Part shown: positions 37,002-50,017 of the stretch, one piece after another
Position numbering within the stretch: position 1 is the stretch's first letter
How the letters are laid out: each line of letters opens with the position of its first letter
Assembly (NCBI GenBank): GCA_023052935.1
Contig: CM041292.1
Span: 134,492,951 to 134,556,950, forward strand
Length of the DNA: 64,000 bases
Direction of reading: 5' to 3'
Source: Piezodorus guildinii
Lineage: Eukaryota > Arthropoda > Insecta > Hemiptera > Pentatomidae
Position numbers and translations under genes: made by a program
Notes under the pieces: model-generated
Databases searched by the model: none
Seen by the model: only the letters and a program-made list of their open reading frames with translations
Told to the model about the DNA's origin: nothing

Positions 37002-38918
37002 GTAAGAAGACAAAAGCTTTGTTGCATCGAAGCTAAACCCAGACCAATGTCACAAAACAATGGTACAGAGACAGAAGGAAAGGAAAAAAAAAAAAAAAAA
37101 AAAAACCAACAGGCCATTCTTTAATGACGACTAGGAGATTGTTAAAGAAAGTAAGAAGAGACGAGAGAGTGACAGAGAAGACAAAGAGACTGGACTGATC
37201 TGATAGGACTGAGATGGACGGCGGGACGATATCATCTCCTCGCTATTTGAATACAACGGGAGTCAGTCATCTGGCCTGCCCAACTAGCTGCCGCTCTGCA
37301 AATAGCACGTCCCTCTTCTTTTCACCAGCCTGTCTGTGTCTGTGTCTCTTCTCAGTCCCATCCTGTCCGAGTCGTCACTGTTCTGCTAATCAAGGAGGTT
37401 GCAATAAATCTTAAGTTAATTAAATTAGGCACAAAAGCATTGTATTAGTCGTCAAGACCATCTTTAAAAAAGAAAACATACTATAATCAGATGTAGAAGG
37501 AATCTTAAAGATTTCAATTCTACTTAATATTAATAAATATTTATTTATAAATACAGAAACTAAAGTTTATTCCTCTCATATATAATAAATTCATATGAAA
37601 ATGAATTAATAAAGAACTCCATATCCTCCATTTTTTCTTTAAAGTTTTACTAATCAGGCCTAATCAACAGCGATATTACGACCCAGTAGAAACTGAGTAC
37701 ACTAAGAATGTCATTTTTAATTTCAATTAGACTATTTTAATAGAACATAATATTAACAATGATTCTATAACAATTCAAAACTGTAAGCCATTTTAGATAT
37801 TAAATGAATATTGATATTTATTACATGTGAATTATGTTTATTAGATTCTAAAGAGAAAAAAGTATATCCGAAAAATTCATAGGAAAAATAATTAAAAATA
37901 TTTATATTATTAAAAATAAAATACAATATATGAGGCTAGAATGTTTACGAAAATTAGATAAAAAAACCATTAATGTATCACACATGCATTGTATTAACCA
38001 CAAATCGGGTTGTATGAATAACTAAATCATATTCATAGTTAACACCTCTATTAAGGTATTTCTCCAATTTACCAACAAGAGTTTCCGCTATTTTTTTATT
38101 TAGAAAATATATACTTATATCGTGTAATTAAATTGGAAGAATGAATTTATATGCTAAATAAAATATTATTGGCATATTGATAACGCTTACGGTTATAGTG
38201 ATAACAGTTTATTTTATATCAAATAAAAAATGTTTAAAAAATGCATCAGTTCACTGATTTCGCAAGGAAACAACACCCCAACTAAAATTAAATATGCATT
38301 GAAATAATTCATCTTTATGTTTCATGATGAGCGCCTCTTAACCACGCGTCAAGTAATAAGTTATGGACTATTCTATCACCCTCGAACTAATTTTAGATAC
38401 ACATGCACCCTCCGCCCGTCGAAAAAAGGCAGGCGAAACCAAACGCATATTTATAACTGAGGATAAGGGGAAAAATGGGGGAACCACTTCAACCTTAAAC
38501 GGCCCTGCTTATAAATGCGAATTTATTTTATGAACGCTGCGTTTTATGGTCATTTTTTTTTTTATTTCAATAGCCACTAAATCAAAATCCAGTCAATACT
38601 ATCGGATAATATACGGCAGAGCAGAAATATAATATGAAAAATGAGACAGAAGGCGATTGAAATTTCGGAATTATGAATATAAAGGATGTTGTGTTCTGAA
38701 AATATGACATATAATGGGACAGTTGCCAAGGCTGCCTTGTGGGACACCGTATGTTTCCCATAATACTCTTGAATTATGATCGACCTTGAAATCGATAGTG
38801 ACCTTGATACGATTATTTTCAATTCCTCTAAATTAATTTAAGTTGAAAAAATTTGGCATGGTAAGATGCAATACAACCACATGCAGAACCCATTCTAAAA
38901 AATCTCAAGCAAAATGTA
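37002..38918. other. Single-copy DNA with GC-richer islands
   Basis: A 22-bp poly(A) lies at about 37085-37105. GC-richer patches lie at 37140-37400, 38330-38530 and 38690-38810. The last two contain words typical of insect enhancers (GATAAGG-like, TTTATGG-like), but such words are common. No gene or repeat is supported. Confidence 0.3.
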
Positions 38919-38935
38919 ATATATATATATTATAT

Positions 38936-38968
<33 letters not shown>

Positions 38969-39012
38969 TATAATATATAAATATAATATAATAATAATAT
39001 ATATATATAAAT
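38919..39012. repeat. Imperfect (AT)n/(ATA)n microsatellite
   Basis: About 90 bp of TA repeats broken by TAA and ATT steps. Confidence 0.85.
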
Positions 39013-40006
39013 TTCTTTTACCAATAATACTCCTGAAAGTAAACTAATAATAATAATTTCCAGCTACAGAACACATGCATAATACTTTTAAAAGCTTCAA
39101 CTTCAGATTGTTAAATTGTTTATCTTAATCAATAACATGCTTCCAGACTAAACTTTAAAACAAATTATATATCTTTAATTAATTTATCAGAACTATTTTC
39201 TTCCGCCGCCGATAAAATTTAGCCAAGTCATCTGACTATTAGTAATAGAAGCCTGTAGTTTTATTGTTAGACACTGTAACAGATGGTTCAGCCAAATCCA
39301 CCTGTCAAAGTTTAATTACTATCTTTAACGGAACAACAGGAAGGTCTGGCATAGGGTATTTAAGACTTTCGTCCTAGACGTTCCTCCTTCATTGTTTTTC
39401 CTGACAATAATTACTGTGGCAATTCTTGAATGGTAGTCATTGAATAAGTGGAATGACAGTAAATCATGCACAGTTGAACCAATAACCAATCGATTATAAA
39501 GGTCATTGCAAAAATCTTCCATTCATCGCCCTTACGAAAATAATAAAAATCTTTTAGGAATAAAAAACATGTTCAACTTAAAGCTAAAGCTAAAATATAT
39601 TACTTATTAAGATATATTCGAAGATTCTTCGATTAGATAAGATATTAAGATTCTTCGAAGACATATATAGAAAATATTGCTACTATACAAGCAAAAAACA
39701 ACAGTTCGGGTGTACAGTTCGGCAACAATAACAACTAGCATTTCAAATCCAATTCATTTACATACCGTTTAATATATGCGTGAAATGTGACCGGTCACTT
39801 ATTAAAGTATGATATCAAGCATTAAGAGTTTAACACCATTATAAGAGATTTTAATACAACCAAGTTATAATACCTAAACAGCTATTTAAAAAAAGGGTTG
39901 AAATAGATATGCGATACTGCTGTGTTGGCCTACTAACCAGTATATAAAAATCCTTATAACACTAATATGTGTTGACCAAAAGGAAATGCGTAAACAACAG
40001 TTTTGA
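39013..40006. other. Unassigned AT-rich DNA
   Basis: One short perfect inverted repeat (GAAGATTCTTCGA with AAGATTCTTCGAAG, about 39610-39661). The minus-strand frame 39325-39522 is unsupported. Nothing else is seen. Confidence 0.4.
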
Positions 40007-40490
40007 GAACAAAATTATTGCTATTCTTCCGTTGTCGAATGGTAGTCCCCAACATATTGTTTAATTTTATTTAAATATAAAATGGTGTCTCTTTTGCACA
40101 AAAAAAAAGGTGTATGTTGGAAATTATTTATTTTTTAATTTATTTTATGCTATGCATTCCAGCAATAAAAAAAAAATTAAGAGTTGAGCATACGAAATGA
40201 AAAGGAATTTTAAAGAAAAAACAGTTGTCCATATGTGAACAAAATTATTGCTATTCTTCCGTTGTCGAATGGTAGTATCCCCAACATATTGTTTAATTTT
40301 ATTTAAATATAAAATGGTGTCTCTTTTGCACAAAAAAAAAGGTGTATGTTGGAAATTATTTATTTTTTAATTTATTTTATGCTATGCATTCCAGCAATCA
40401 TTTACACATAAAAAAAAAATTAAGAGTGAGCATACGAAATGAAAAGGAATTTTAAAGAAAAACAAAACGAAAAACAGTTGTCCATATGTG
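40007..40490 (+). repeat. Tandem duplication of a 230-254-bp unit
   Basis: 40007-40236 and 40237-40490 both start GAACAAAATTATTGC and end CAGTTGTCCATATGTG with near-identical interiors. The second copy carries small insertions (CATTTACACATA near 40399 and AACAAAACGA near 40461). It has no coding content and looks recent. Confidence 0.9.
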
Positions 40491-41755
40491 TTAACGATCT
40501 TCCTTTACTTCACGTTATAAATTGTAAGCCAGCACAATGGAATTTTTATGAGGTCAACATTCTTAGAACTGCGTTTATTATTGGATAAAAAACATTTAAT
40601 TTTTAAAGAAAGTAATTGATAAATGGAATAATTTATAACGTTTTTAATTTATTTTATGTTCATTATTATAGGTATTTCAAGTATTTCAAGTTTATCGTAT
40701 TGAACATTAAATTTAACCTTGTATACAATTTTTTTTTTTTTTTTCATTTTCTTAAATACATATACTAGTAAAAAGATTTAATGTTATGGTAACACTGCTT
40801 ACATATTTTTTTCGAGTAAAGACTGATAGACCTCTAAAGATCAACAGTCATATTCTTCTTGGTAGTCCACCTTCCAGCGGTTCCATAAGTTACGGGGAGG
40901 CAAGGCAAGCCTGGAAGCTGGTTCTTCGCGTTACACCGGCTGTTATATATTTTATGGCTATTGGTTCCTCCGGAGCCGTGCTCGCGTGTTCGTCACCGAC
41001 GGCGTTAACGATAGTCAAAAAATAAACGAAGGCCTCGTTGGCTGTAATAGAGTGATGAATGGTGTGTGAGGTCAGCGGTGGTTTGTTTAGTAAAACAAAC
41101 ACGCACGACGGCTTGGAGCACTGTTTGCACGTCACCTTCGGGTCTCCCTGGTATTTTCTCACGGAACTATGGCTATATATCCAGGAGGTGTCTATACCAT
41201 GCGCCAAACATAAAATTCCTTTCGGACCTTATCAGAGACCGAGCCGTGAGGAGTGATATTGAAGCAGCCTCTTGACATCGCCACTTTCTTTCTTCTGGTC
41301 TGTAAAAGTCTTCTAACGCAAGAGTTTCTTATCAATTTATTTTATTTTTTGTTCTTTTAAAAGGATCCACGATGGCTATCAGAACTTTTGTAACATGAGG
41401 GTACTATGTAGTTGGAAAATGCATTAACTTTATAGGATCGTTTTTGCAATGCTATGAAAATAGCATGGCATGCTATGGGTAATTGATGAAGTTCTGTTTA
41501 AACACCAACGTATGCTATTGAGGTAATCCGAATATTATATTGTAATGCAAAGCAAATTAAGAAACAAAACGCGACGTATGAGTGTATATTTATTTTTTTA
41601 ATAGATATAATAAGTTGGCCGTTGAAGAAGAAATTAGTCCGGGTAGCGGTTAATCACAATAATGATATTAATTTATAAAGTTTAATATTCGTGTACCCTC
41701 TTTTCTATATTATCTTTAATTTGTACTTTCAATATATATGCTACTTATACTCATT
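40491..41755. other. Unassigned DNA with GC-richer island 40850-41290
   Basis: The island is open in plus frames (40786-41025, 41059-41256, 41066-41275) and one minus frame (40890-41207), all overlapping and without recognisable domains. Coding is therefore not supported. The rest is AT-rich. Confidence 0.35.
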
Positions 41756-41885
41756 GTATGCCTTTTGTATCTTTTAGCCCTAATGATAACCCACGATGGG
41801 AGACGAAACGTTGGCAGACAATAAAAAGTTAAACCTATTTAATTGTTTATTTTAATGACCGCCACTAATTTATTTTAATATTTCC
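41756..41885 (+). mobile_element. Solo Penelope-like element terminal remnant
   Basis: Follows the same order as the 3' end of the Penelope-like element at 54.5 kb: CTTTTAGCCCTAATGATAAC against CTTTTAGCCCTGATGAAGGC, then ACGAAACGTTGGCAGAC against CCGAAACGTCGGCACAT, ATAAAAAG, TTTAATTGT and TTTTAATGACCGCC against TTTAATTTATGACCGC. No reverse-transcriptase sequence accompanies it, so it is an isolated terminal fragment of a related but diverged element. Confidence 0.7.
41771..41828 (+). ncRNA. Decayed hammerhead ribozyme motif
   Basis: Core pieces are in hammerhead order: CTAATGA (41780-41786), a stem CCC/GGG (41790-41792 with 41798-41800), then GAAA (41805-41808) and ACGTT with the expected cleavage position after 41812. 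Stem I is GCC/GGC plus CTTTT/AAAAG. The invariant G of CUGAUGA is A here, so I expect it to be inactive. Confidence 0.55.
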
Positions 41886-41978
41886 TTTTTTCGTCGGTCA
41901 GTTTGATTTCTGCTTATCTTAAGAACTGTTTAAATCAAAACCATATCACATCCTAAATTTAGATTGAGCTTTTTTCAG

Positions 41979-42152
41979 ATAAATGACAAAGTATCTTACA
42001 AAATTCAATGCAATAAGAAAGATACAATTTTAATGAAGACAAAAACATCAATTGTATATAATCGTTTTTTGTCATCTTCAGCTATTCCTGAAGATGTTTA
42101 CAGATTAAAATTGGCTATATATTACAAATTTTGTTTTTGGGATCACTTGTAG
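41979..42152 (+). CDS. Weak candidate terminal exon or element fragment
   Basis: After a plausible acceptor (GAGCTTTTTTCAG, ending 41978) a 57-codon frame runs to TAG, beginning INDKVSYKIQCNKK and including SSSAIPEDVYRLKL. The composition is protein-like but rich in Lys, Ile and Tyr, as AT-rich DNA would also give. It sits between a Penelope-like remnant and a SINE, and the stop codon falls at the SINE boundary. No family is recognised. It could be part of an unrecognised mobile element. Confidence 0.2.
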   Translation: MNDKVSYKIQCNKKDTILMKTKTSIVYNRFLSSSAIPEDVYRLKLAIYYKFCFWDHL

Positions 42153-42420
42153 CTGGGTGGCTAGCATAACAGCCTCCTATGCCATAGGTCACGGGTTAAG
42201 ACCCGCAGGTGGTCCTAGGATTTTTTAATGGGAGTAAAAAATCCTTAGTTATGCCGTCCTTCGGAGGGGACGTTAAAAGGTGGCCCCGAGCCTGTGCGAT
42301 GTCAGGTACTCGTTAAAGATCTCTATCTTACTAAAACCTGGATAGGCAAAATTTAAGACTTTCACTGTAGCATCGTCCGATTAGCCATAGTAGCAAAAAA
42401 GTGACGTTTAATAAATAAAC
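42153..42420 (+). mobile_element. tRNA-derived SINE, full-length-like
   Basis: The head (AGCTGGGTGGCTAGCATAAC to CGGGTTAAGACCC) has A-box-like and B-box-like promoter words at tRNA spacing. The body has GTCCTTCGGAGGGGACGTTA and GGTGGCCCCGAGCC. GGACGTTAAA-type body motifs recur in several invertebrate SINE and LINE tails. The 3' end is GTGACGTTTAATAAATAAAC. A 5'-truncated relative lies at 57275-57402. Confidence 0.75.
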
Positions 42421-43967
42421 AATTTTTATTTTTTAAAGAGAGCATGCGTGATAAAAGAGGTTTATGGAATGTCACATTCTTAACAACCAGATTTGCGTAG
42501 TGATTATTATAGACGATTGAAAAATAAAATAAAAATCTCTATATTCATAAGCGACATATACAGTTTGCAGAAATACCTCTGATAATGCATATATTGACCA
42601 AGCGTTAAGGTGTGCCGTAGTAATGGGTACTTAAATAATTCAGTAGCTCAGTTTTAAAATCTTTAGATAGCCCAAATGTTTAAAATATTATTTTTGTATA
42701 AACTGACCTAAGCTCACTTAATTACAAAAATAATATTAATTTACAACCTTGGCCGTAACTTATAATCTTTGAGTTGGGTCCGCGAAGGCAAACTGAGAGA
42801 TAAAAGTGATTATTAATAATCAACACTTAAGCCAAAAGAAGACAATTACAAGTGTCCCTTTTCGGTAGGTATTAAAATTTGATTCACTTATTTGTTAAAG
42901 CTCTTTTTTACAATAAATAGAAAAACACTGAATAAAATGTATAAAATCATTTTAGAACCTCAAACAGAAAATGTCAGAACTATACACTGCCAAACAAATG
43001 GAAAGGTACATATTTATAAACACATAGGATTTCAAAATATCATTATTGAGCATAAAAAAAAAAAAAATAATATAATTTATAAACGATAAGAATAACGGAT
43101 CTACGATTTTACCTGAAAATACGTCAAGCTAATATAATCGATTATTTTGGTAGTATAGTATGGCGTAATTTTACTGTCGTAATCGCTAATTAACTGTTTA
43201 GGTATGTTAATATTAATGTAGTAATATTAATATACAAGCATATTTCAATAAAGTAATACAAATGAAATATGCAACATATATCTTTTTATAAAGCCACTTT
43301 ATACATGAGAGATATCGAGGACAATGGTATGCGACATCCAGTAAGGCCTGATTTATTGGCTGATCCCCATTCAGCTGGAAACAATGAAGGTAGGTAGGTC
43401 TCTGGGCTGGAGCCTCCAGTGAAAGTTCGATCTCATTTTCTGTTTGTTTGCCGTCTGTCAACGAAACTGCCAGCTAACGGTACAGTTTCAGCTCTCTGTT
43501 TCCATTCTGCAGATTATAAACAGCAGGTTTTACAGGCTAAATTCCTAAGGTTCTGACTCAAAAATATATCTATTGTAATTGCAACTGCAGTAAAATCATA
43601 TCATAAGTAAGAGTAAATGACGGTTATAAGACATGTTATTCCTTGTTCTCAATTGTTGGATACCTACTTTATTGAGGCTGGGTGTGCCTTAGGAGGGTCT
43701 ATCGACTCTATGTTTCCCCCACAGCTAAAACAAGAGAAAAAATAATTATTCTGCTACGGAGTACACTTATCTAGTGAACTAACCACTCGACCACACCTCT
43801 CGGAAACTAAATATCGCTTACTCAAGAGTCCCGCCAAATCTAGATCCGCCACTGTCCCTAGACGGTAAATCTCAACATTTTTTCAACCAATTTCAGTCAG
43901 GCAGGGCTGAATTTCAATTTTATACCTACACAACCATATTTTTTATTTCTAGAGTGTCCGATAGTCT
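42421..43967. other. Unassigned DNA
   Basis: Mostly AT-rich single-copy sequence. A mixed-composition patch lies at 43300-43480 (it includes CTGATTTATTGGCTGATCC). Short frames (42892-43089, 43213-43461) lack support. Confidence 0.35.
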
Positions 43968-44215
43968 TTTTTTATTTATTTATTTAGGTCTCCCTGCCTT
44001 GCCATATGCAATACGGGCGTCGGTAGCCATAAGTGAGATGCTACCAGTAGTAATCTTGAGTTTATGTTTTTCTTCTCTTCCCAGCTTTTTCAATCTGGTC
44101 TCTCCTCGATGACCATCCCTTCAGCTCTTGCTTCTTCTCTCGGAGGTGGTCTTCCACGATCCCGTCTAGTTCCACCTACGTTAAAAGCTGCTGGGCCTAC
44201 TAATATTTTCCACCC
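43968..44215 (-). pseudogene. LINE 3' end remnant with (TAAA)n tail
   Basis: On the minus strand a short frame reads VGGTRRDRGRPPPREEAR. This resembles the GGTRRxRGRPxxRW segment at the C-terminus of many non-LTR reverse transcriptases, but the expected Trp region is out of frame. It is followed by an untranslated stretch ending GGCAGGGAGACC and a TAAATAAATAAATAAA tail (43973-43988). The tail orientation fits a minus-strand insertion. Confidence 0.5.
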
Positions 44216-47200
44216 GCGAATAAATGATATAAATTGTTCATAATTCTGTTCGGACACAAGCTGAGGGAAATCCTTGAGGGAGGGTACGATTGTCTCTTTC
44301 TCAACGAAATCCGCAGGCAGCCATCTGTGCCTTCGAAAATTTATTTTGTATTAAAATTAAATGTTTCCTTCCCTGAAACCGATCCCACGATCACTTTCAA
44401 TGGTTTATTAAGAAACCTGCCGACGGAAGAAAGAGGCTATAATTGTTCATAAGAGGGATAAGGACTTTATGACGTAATAAAAATAAGTGGAAATGCATTA
44501 GGGAGCATGAACCGGCCGGGAGGGAAACAATAGAAGGAGGGTCGCTACATCCGCCGTATAAGGCGCTCAGTGGCCAATATGACATGGGAGCAATTGCGCT
44601 GTGAAATACTGGACCCAGCAGACAATGTCTCCCCTCCAATGCGATACAAGATAGCCACTCTAATGCCCCCCTCCCCTTCTATCTTCTGAAAACTTTATTG
44701 TTGTTCTATTCGAACTTAGGAAGCCGGTCGCATTAAGTTTCCCCATTCCTGGTGAATTAGAAGATCCAACAGTCAACTTGATGGCAGAATGTACGAAAGT
44801 ATCATCATGGATTCTACTTGCACCATTTCTTATAGTGATAAATCGAGAACTATACATAATTAATGCCTACTCTTTAATACCAACCTTGTTCTTAATCTCG
44901 CATCAAAAACCCTCATGTTGTAACATATAAGAGTTTTACGAAAAGTTATATTATCATTATAGGAAGGCTTAAAGAAGGAAGAAAACTGATCTCAGCCACC
45001 TAAAATTTATTAAAAACTGCAAAAAGATGAGAGACATTACTACGGCTGAGGTTTTCCAATGAAAACATGGAATCGAAAGATGACAAGAGTTACTGAAAAA
45101 TATAATTTTTCAAGAGAACCCATAGTTTATTAAATCATGCTTCTTGCAGTTAAGAAACAAGCGCAGATGTCCAACTTTCATTAACAGCTTGATCCGTTCC
45201 TCCCAAAAAAAACGGTTCGAAAGAAAGCATAATGTTGATCGCTCTGACTTTTATATAGGAAGACTCTATTAATACTACTGTACATATTTATACCTATCTT
45301 GTCCAGTTGTAAACAACCCCACCATTTTTGGTCGTCAGTGTGGGTATTACAGACTTATAATAGGCTACTTTTAATTAAAGAGCTTGGTCACCAGGAATTT
45401 TGAGGAGTAGGAAACTTTATTTATTTTTTACATTCCAACTCATCTCTCTAAATGTATAATGGCTCTTAAACATTTTTTTATTTCTTTTTTTTAAACCTTA
45501 AACACATTGATTCTTAAAATAAAATTCGTTTAAGGATCTGCTAAATTAAGTGGTTTAAGGAATTACACAACAATTATAGGAAACAATGATGGTAAAAATG
45601 AATAAAAAAACTTCAGTTACTGCGTAAAATACTTGAGGGAACTACAAAAAGTATCAGGACAATAGAGGAAACGTTACAATGACAAATCCTAATCAACCAT
45701 GATAGCAGCGCAGCAAAGTAATCATGATAGATTAAGACTTATGGTATCCTTGAAAAGACGTTAAAAGAAACGTACAATTTTACACGTAATAAATCGAAAC
45801 TTAAAATATGATTGTCACACTATCACAATATTGTGTTGAGGGATACATAAAAACGATTTTTCACCCTCATACGGATACGGTCCAATGTTGAATAATGATT
45901 AAAGACCTTTCATGTACGAAATGTTGTACAATCCATTAAGTCGTTACCTTGCCTATGACAGTTCCAAATCCACATGGAGATATGATCCAAGAATAAATTG
46001 AATAATACAAGTACTTCTTCTATGTCAAGGGCATGACCATTAGCGCAGGGACTGGCTATCGGCCAAGTGACAAGACGCCAAGAGAACAAGAGACCGGGAG
46101 ATCTCATTACTTTTCTGAAGGCTCTAAGGCCCTGTAACTAAGCCTCCAGTTGGTTTAGATTACCCGCCAGCGAATAAAGAGAGATAACACCGGACGGGCA
46201 TTCGATCATACGGACCCATACGGGTGGCACCTTTATACTTACGTCAACTTTACTTTACATAATATTTTCAACGATATCCAACATGAAAAGAGTAGCAATG
46301 TAAAAAAGCATATCTGAAGTATAATCAAATCGTTGAAGTTGACTTGTAAAGATAAGTCACTTTTAAGCGGACCCTATTCGAGCAATACATCATACAATAA
46401 TAATCCAGAACACCTGAAACAATGTCATATCACTACACAATATGTTAATTCTCACCTGGGATATAAGTGAAATCTCCAAGATTGAAAAATAAACAAATAC
46501 TTTAGTGTCTTAACAACATATATATTCAACGTAATGAATTAGTAATTTACCAATGAGGGCAATTAAAAGATGAACACCACCAAATAAACCTATTAAAATC
46601 ATCCAAGGAGTGAATAGTAAGGATAGGTAAGACTTCATTCCGTTTTTAATCTCTAAGCATCCAAACATCGAATTTTCGAGCCTGGATTATTTTTCTTCGT
46701 GATTCTCTCCATCAATAGGCCTAAATGAGAGGGAAATTAATTTTTTTTTAAATTCGAATGATAGGCTTATCTATTATTTATGTGTCCTGGTGCTCAACTA
46801 AAAAGGCAACACTGTGTAGCTGAGGTAAAAGAATACCTTCCCCATGTTGTTATTGTACGCGCATTTTAAAAAAAAAATCATCGAAGTTGAAGTTGGTTTA
46901 AAGCAACACTGGATGCTTAGTAGTTAAGAAACCTTCAATTTCAAAAATTAATTTAAGACTGTGTTTTTACAGTAGTATACAGCATTAACTTTTAAATTGT
47001 ACACACGCAGGCGTAGATTTTCATTTATTTTTTAATATGTTATGTTACATACATTATGTTAATGTATTCCTTTGATTTTGTTTTGCAAATTTTAGATCAA
47101 TGAAGTATTTTATCGATATTACCATTGTCCCTTATTGGAAAGAGCGTTATATAGCTAAATAAAAAAAAAAAATTATATTAGAATTAACTTTTAAATACAT

Positions 47201-48406
47201 AACCTCAACGTAGCTGCGTAGAGGGGAAAAGCCCTAATAAAAAAAACATAGGTGCCTTGAACCTGATTCTTCAATTAGTTAACTAACTTAAAACTAGAAA
47301 ATATCTCTTGAGCATTTTTATAAATAGACAAAAATATACCGGAGTTGAGAAGAGAGAAGAAAAGTAATGATTGAAAAAATCAAGTAAGTTTTATTAATAT
47401 TGTATTAACTCCACAATCAAAACAATTACTAAAAAAAAATGTCAAATGAAAAAAACTATCTTTTCAAAATCATCCGACATTAACAACAAAAGAACAGATT
47501 ACAACTACTAGAACAAAAATCTAATCTAAAAATATCACCTCAATATAAAGGAAAAAATATTAATGAGTTCACCGACACGACATATTTTATCTTGCAGTAC
47601 TGAAATCATTGATAAAACTAAATCGAAATAAAATATAAGGAAACATAAGATAAATAAGAGTAATCTTATCCTGGCACCTGTAAGAGATAAGAGTTAGATA
47701 AATACTCTTCTCATGATAATCGGCCAACTGGATAACTACTAGCTTAAATTAATTTTTTTTCCCACCATTTATAGTTATGCTAGTTAAAATACCTGCCAAG
47801 CTAACCGCGAAAAGCAATAAGAATTAAAAATCACATTTGTAAAATATGATTTTATTTTAAACATTTATCTGCGAATTAGGTGTGCTAAAAATTAAAAATT
47901 TACTGTTAAACTTAAAGGTTGGAAAACCTAATTTACTGATAACCACGATGATTATAAATTTTAAGATAATGACTTTTGATATTGATTTTAGATTAAAAAT
48001 CCAACAAGATTACTTCATAGACGTCTCGCAGAAGCAGCGTTCCAAATTTTTTTCATACTTATAAAAAATTGTATTACTTATTTGAAAGAATAATATTAAT
48101 TATATAATGTAACATTGTGGTTATATTGCTTCATTTATTTAAATTATATACTAAGACATTTCAAAGGTTGAAGAACTTAAAATATGAGTGTACAAGCCAT
48201 AATTTTTAAATTTAATTTGATTAGATAATTTATAAACATATTTGCTTACTGCAAATTGTAATTGCAGACCATAAATAACGAAATTTTGTCAGAGAGGTTT
48301 TTATCGAAAGATATTTTATATTTACATATAAAACACACGTTTTACAATGGAGACGAAAAAAACATGAACAAGACAAACAAATTATGTAATTAATACCGAG
48401 AATTAT
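44216..48406. other. Single-copy region with scattered GC-richer islands, no gene recognised
   Basis: GC-richer islands lie at about 44260-44790 (open on both strands for 60-80 codons, no domain) and 45900-46240. The remainder is AT-rich with short homopolymers (poly-A at about 47160-47172). The small frames 44234-44452, 44397-44639, 44660-44857, 45910-46107 and 47882-48064 have no splice signals or similarity that I can support. Confidence 0.35.
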
Positions 48407-48455
48407 GTGTTGGGGATTTTTTCAGCAACATATAGTCTGTTTCATCTCACTTCAG

Positions 48456-48592
48456 ATTATCGAGGACAACAAAACATTAGCTCGGGTACAGCTAGATTGA
48501 CACCCATAATTAACAGAAATGTCAATTACCAATTTCGTGAATTGCCATCTGCTCAGCATTGTTCGTCACGGTCGTCATCATTCCAGAAATAG
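48456..48592 (+). CDS. Candidate terminal exon interrupted-region neighbour
   Basis: Tentative. After an acceptor-like CATCTCACTTCAG (ending 48455) the frame reads YRGQQNISSGTARL then PIINRNVNYQFRELP and ends SSRSSSFQK with TAG at 48590-48592. The Ser/Gln/Arg-rich composition is unlike the AT-driven Lys/Asn/Ile frames elsewhere. The frame is also open upstream to 48407. It lies 260 bp before the Penelope-like insertion. No family is recognised. Confidence 0.2.
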
Positions 48593-48843
48593 AAGAACTA
48601 ATCGGTCTGATGAAGATGCGATCACACAGAAATATCTCAGCTAATATACGATGCAATTGGCACCACTTGAGAATACGATTAAAGTAACACAATTAACAGG
48701 CTATTTAAATAGTTTCAACAGTGCATCATTGATTAATAACAGCTTCGAACGTCATGAACTAGAAGTAATAAATGTAAAAGATAAAAAAACAAAAACAATT
48801 CAATTCCTGAAAAAATGGCACTGTTAATTATTTTGAGGGATCC

Positions 48844-48856
48844 TGAAAATACAAGA
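48844..48856. repeat. Target-site duplication, left copy
   Basis: TGAAAATACAAGA here is repeated at 54672-54684. The two copies bracket the whole inverted Penelope-like composite, so both halves probably entered in one integration event. Confidence 0.75.
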
Positions 48857-48915
48857 TGAGGAAGATGGTTGGGGGTGCGGTCATAAATTAAAACCACACA
48901 ATTAAAAATAAGAGT

Positions 48916-48976
48916 TATTTTTATTATGTGCCGACGTTTCGGCCTACAATGTGGGCCTTCATCAGGGCTAAAAGAA
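48916..48976 (-). ncRNA. Hammerhead ribozyme motif, inverted truncated copy
   Basis: Mirror of the plus-strand motif at 54516-54576. On the minus strand the core CTGATGA is at 48965-48959, then GGCC..GGCC stem II, then GAAACGTC. All core bases are retained. Confidence 0.65.
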
Positions 48977-50017
48977 ACAAGATAACAACCAATGTAATTA
49001 GACTTAATAATGCGTTAGGTATATAATAATAATATGACAGTAATAAATTATGGGAACATAAATAATATTAAATGTAAAATGATAATAAGATGACAATTAT
49101 AAAGTATGGAAATAAGGTGACAGTTATAAAGTATGGAAATAAACAAAATTAAGATGATAGTTATAAAGTATGGAAGTAGACATAATTGAGATGATAATAT
49201 TGTAATGAGAATATATAAATAGAGACTAAGTAAATGAAAAAAATGATAAAGGAAAAATATGTGAACAATTAAAATTTTAAATATTAACAATTATGAGTTG
49301 ATATATGACGGTAATATATTAAAAACATAGTTAAGAGTATAGGTAATATATAAAAAAATATAGTCATTACAAAAGAGAAACAGTATGAATAAAAAATAAT
49401 AATTTAAATTTTAAAATAATGTAATATTAAACTAATAATTATATGTCAGGATATGTAATGGAGAAATATATGAGTATGGAAAGGGGGAGAAAGAAATGGG
49501 CGATGAAAAAAGACCCTTATAAATAAGAAAAAAATATATACATACATGACTTGCAAGCTTTGCCTACGAAGTGATGTTTCTCAGTTTAAAAAACGCTCAT
49601 TGCGTGGAACGGAAAATATGAGAACTAGAATGTCCGTTAGGAAAATTCCAAGAAGCTAAGTTATGTTTACTGATTCGATTGTTAAAAAATAGCCAAAAGT
49701 CATTACTTGAGAGTACTTGAGTTATTACTTATGAGTATTTGATAAAATTGTAAGAAATAGTGACGAGGTAAAGATTAAAAGATTTTAAGTAATAACGGAT
49801 GACGATAATAAATGATGAATGATGATAAGGTAATAACGAATGACGATAAGGAGCTGTCGAAGGAAATGATAAATAAACAGTAATCTAGTAGGTAAACAAA
49901 TAAATAAATAAAAAAGGGGAGTACGAAAATTAAATAAATATATAAATAAAAAATTGATAATAAATAAATAAAAATAAAATTATGAAGAGATGATCAGGTG
50001 GTTGTTTAAAAAATGAG

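Noticed and set aside
40786..41275. Four overlapping frames on both strands
   Set aside because: Mutually overlapping and composition-driven; no basis to prefer any.
49048..49290. Ile/Leu-rich 80-codon frame and its mirror 54202-54444
   Set aside because: Lies in the AT-rich 3' untranslated region of the Penelope-like element; a composition artefact.
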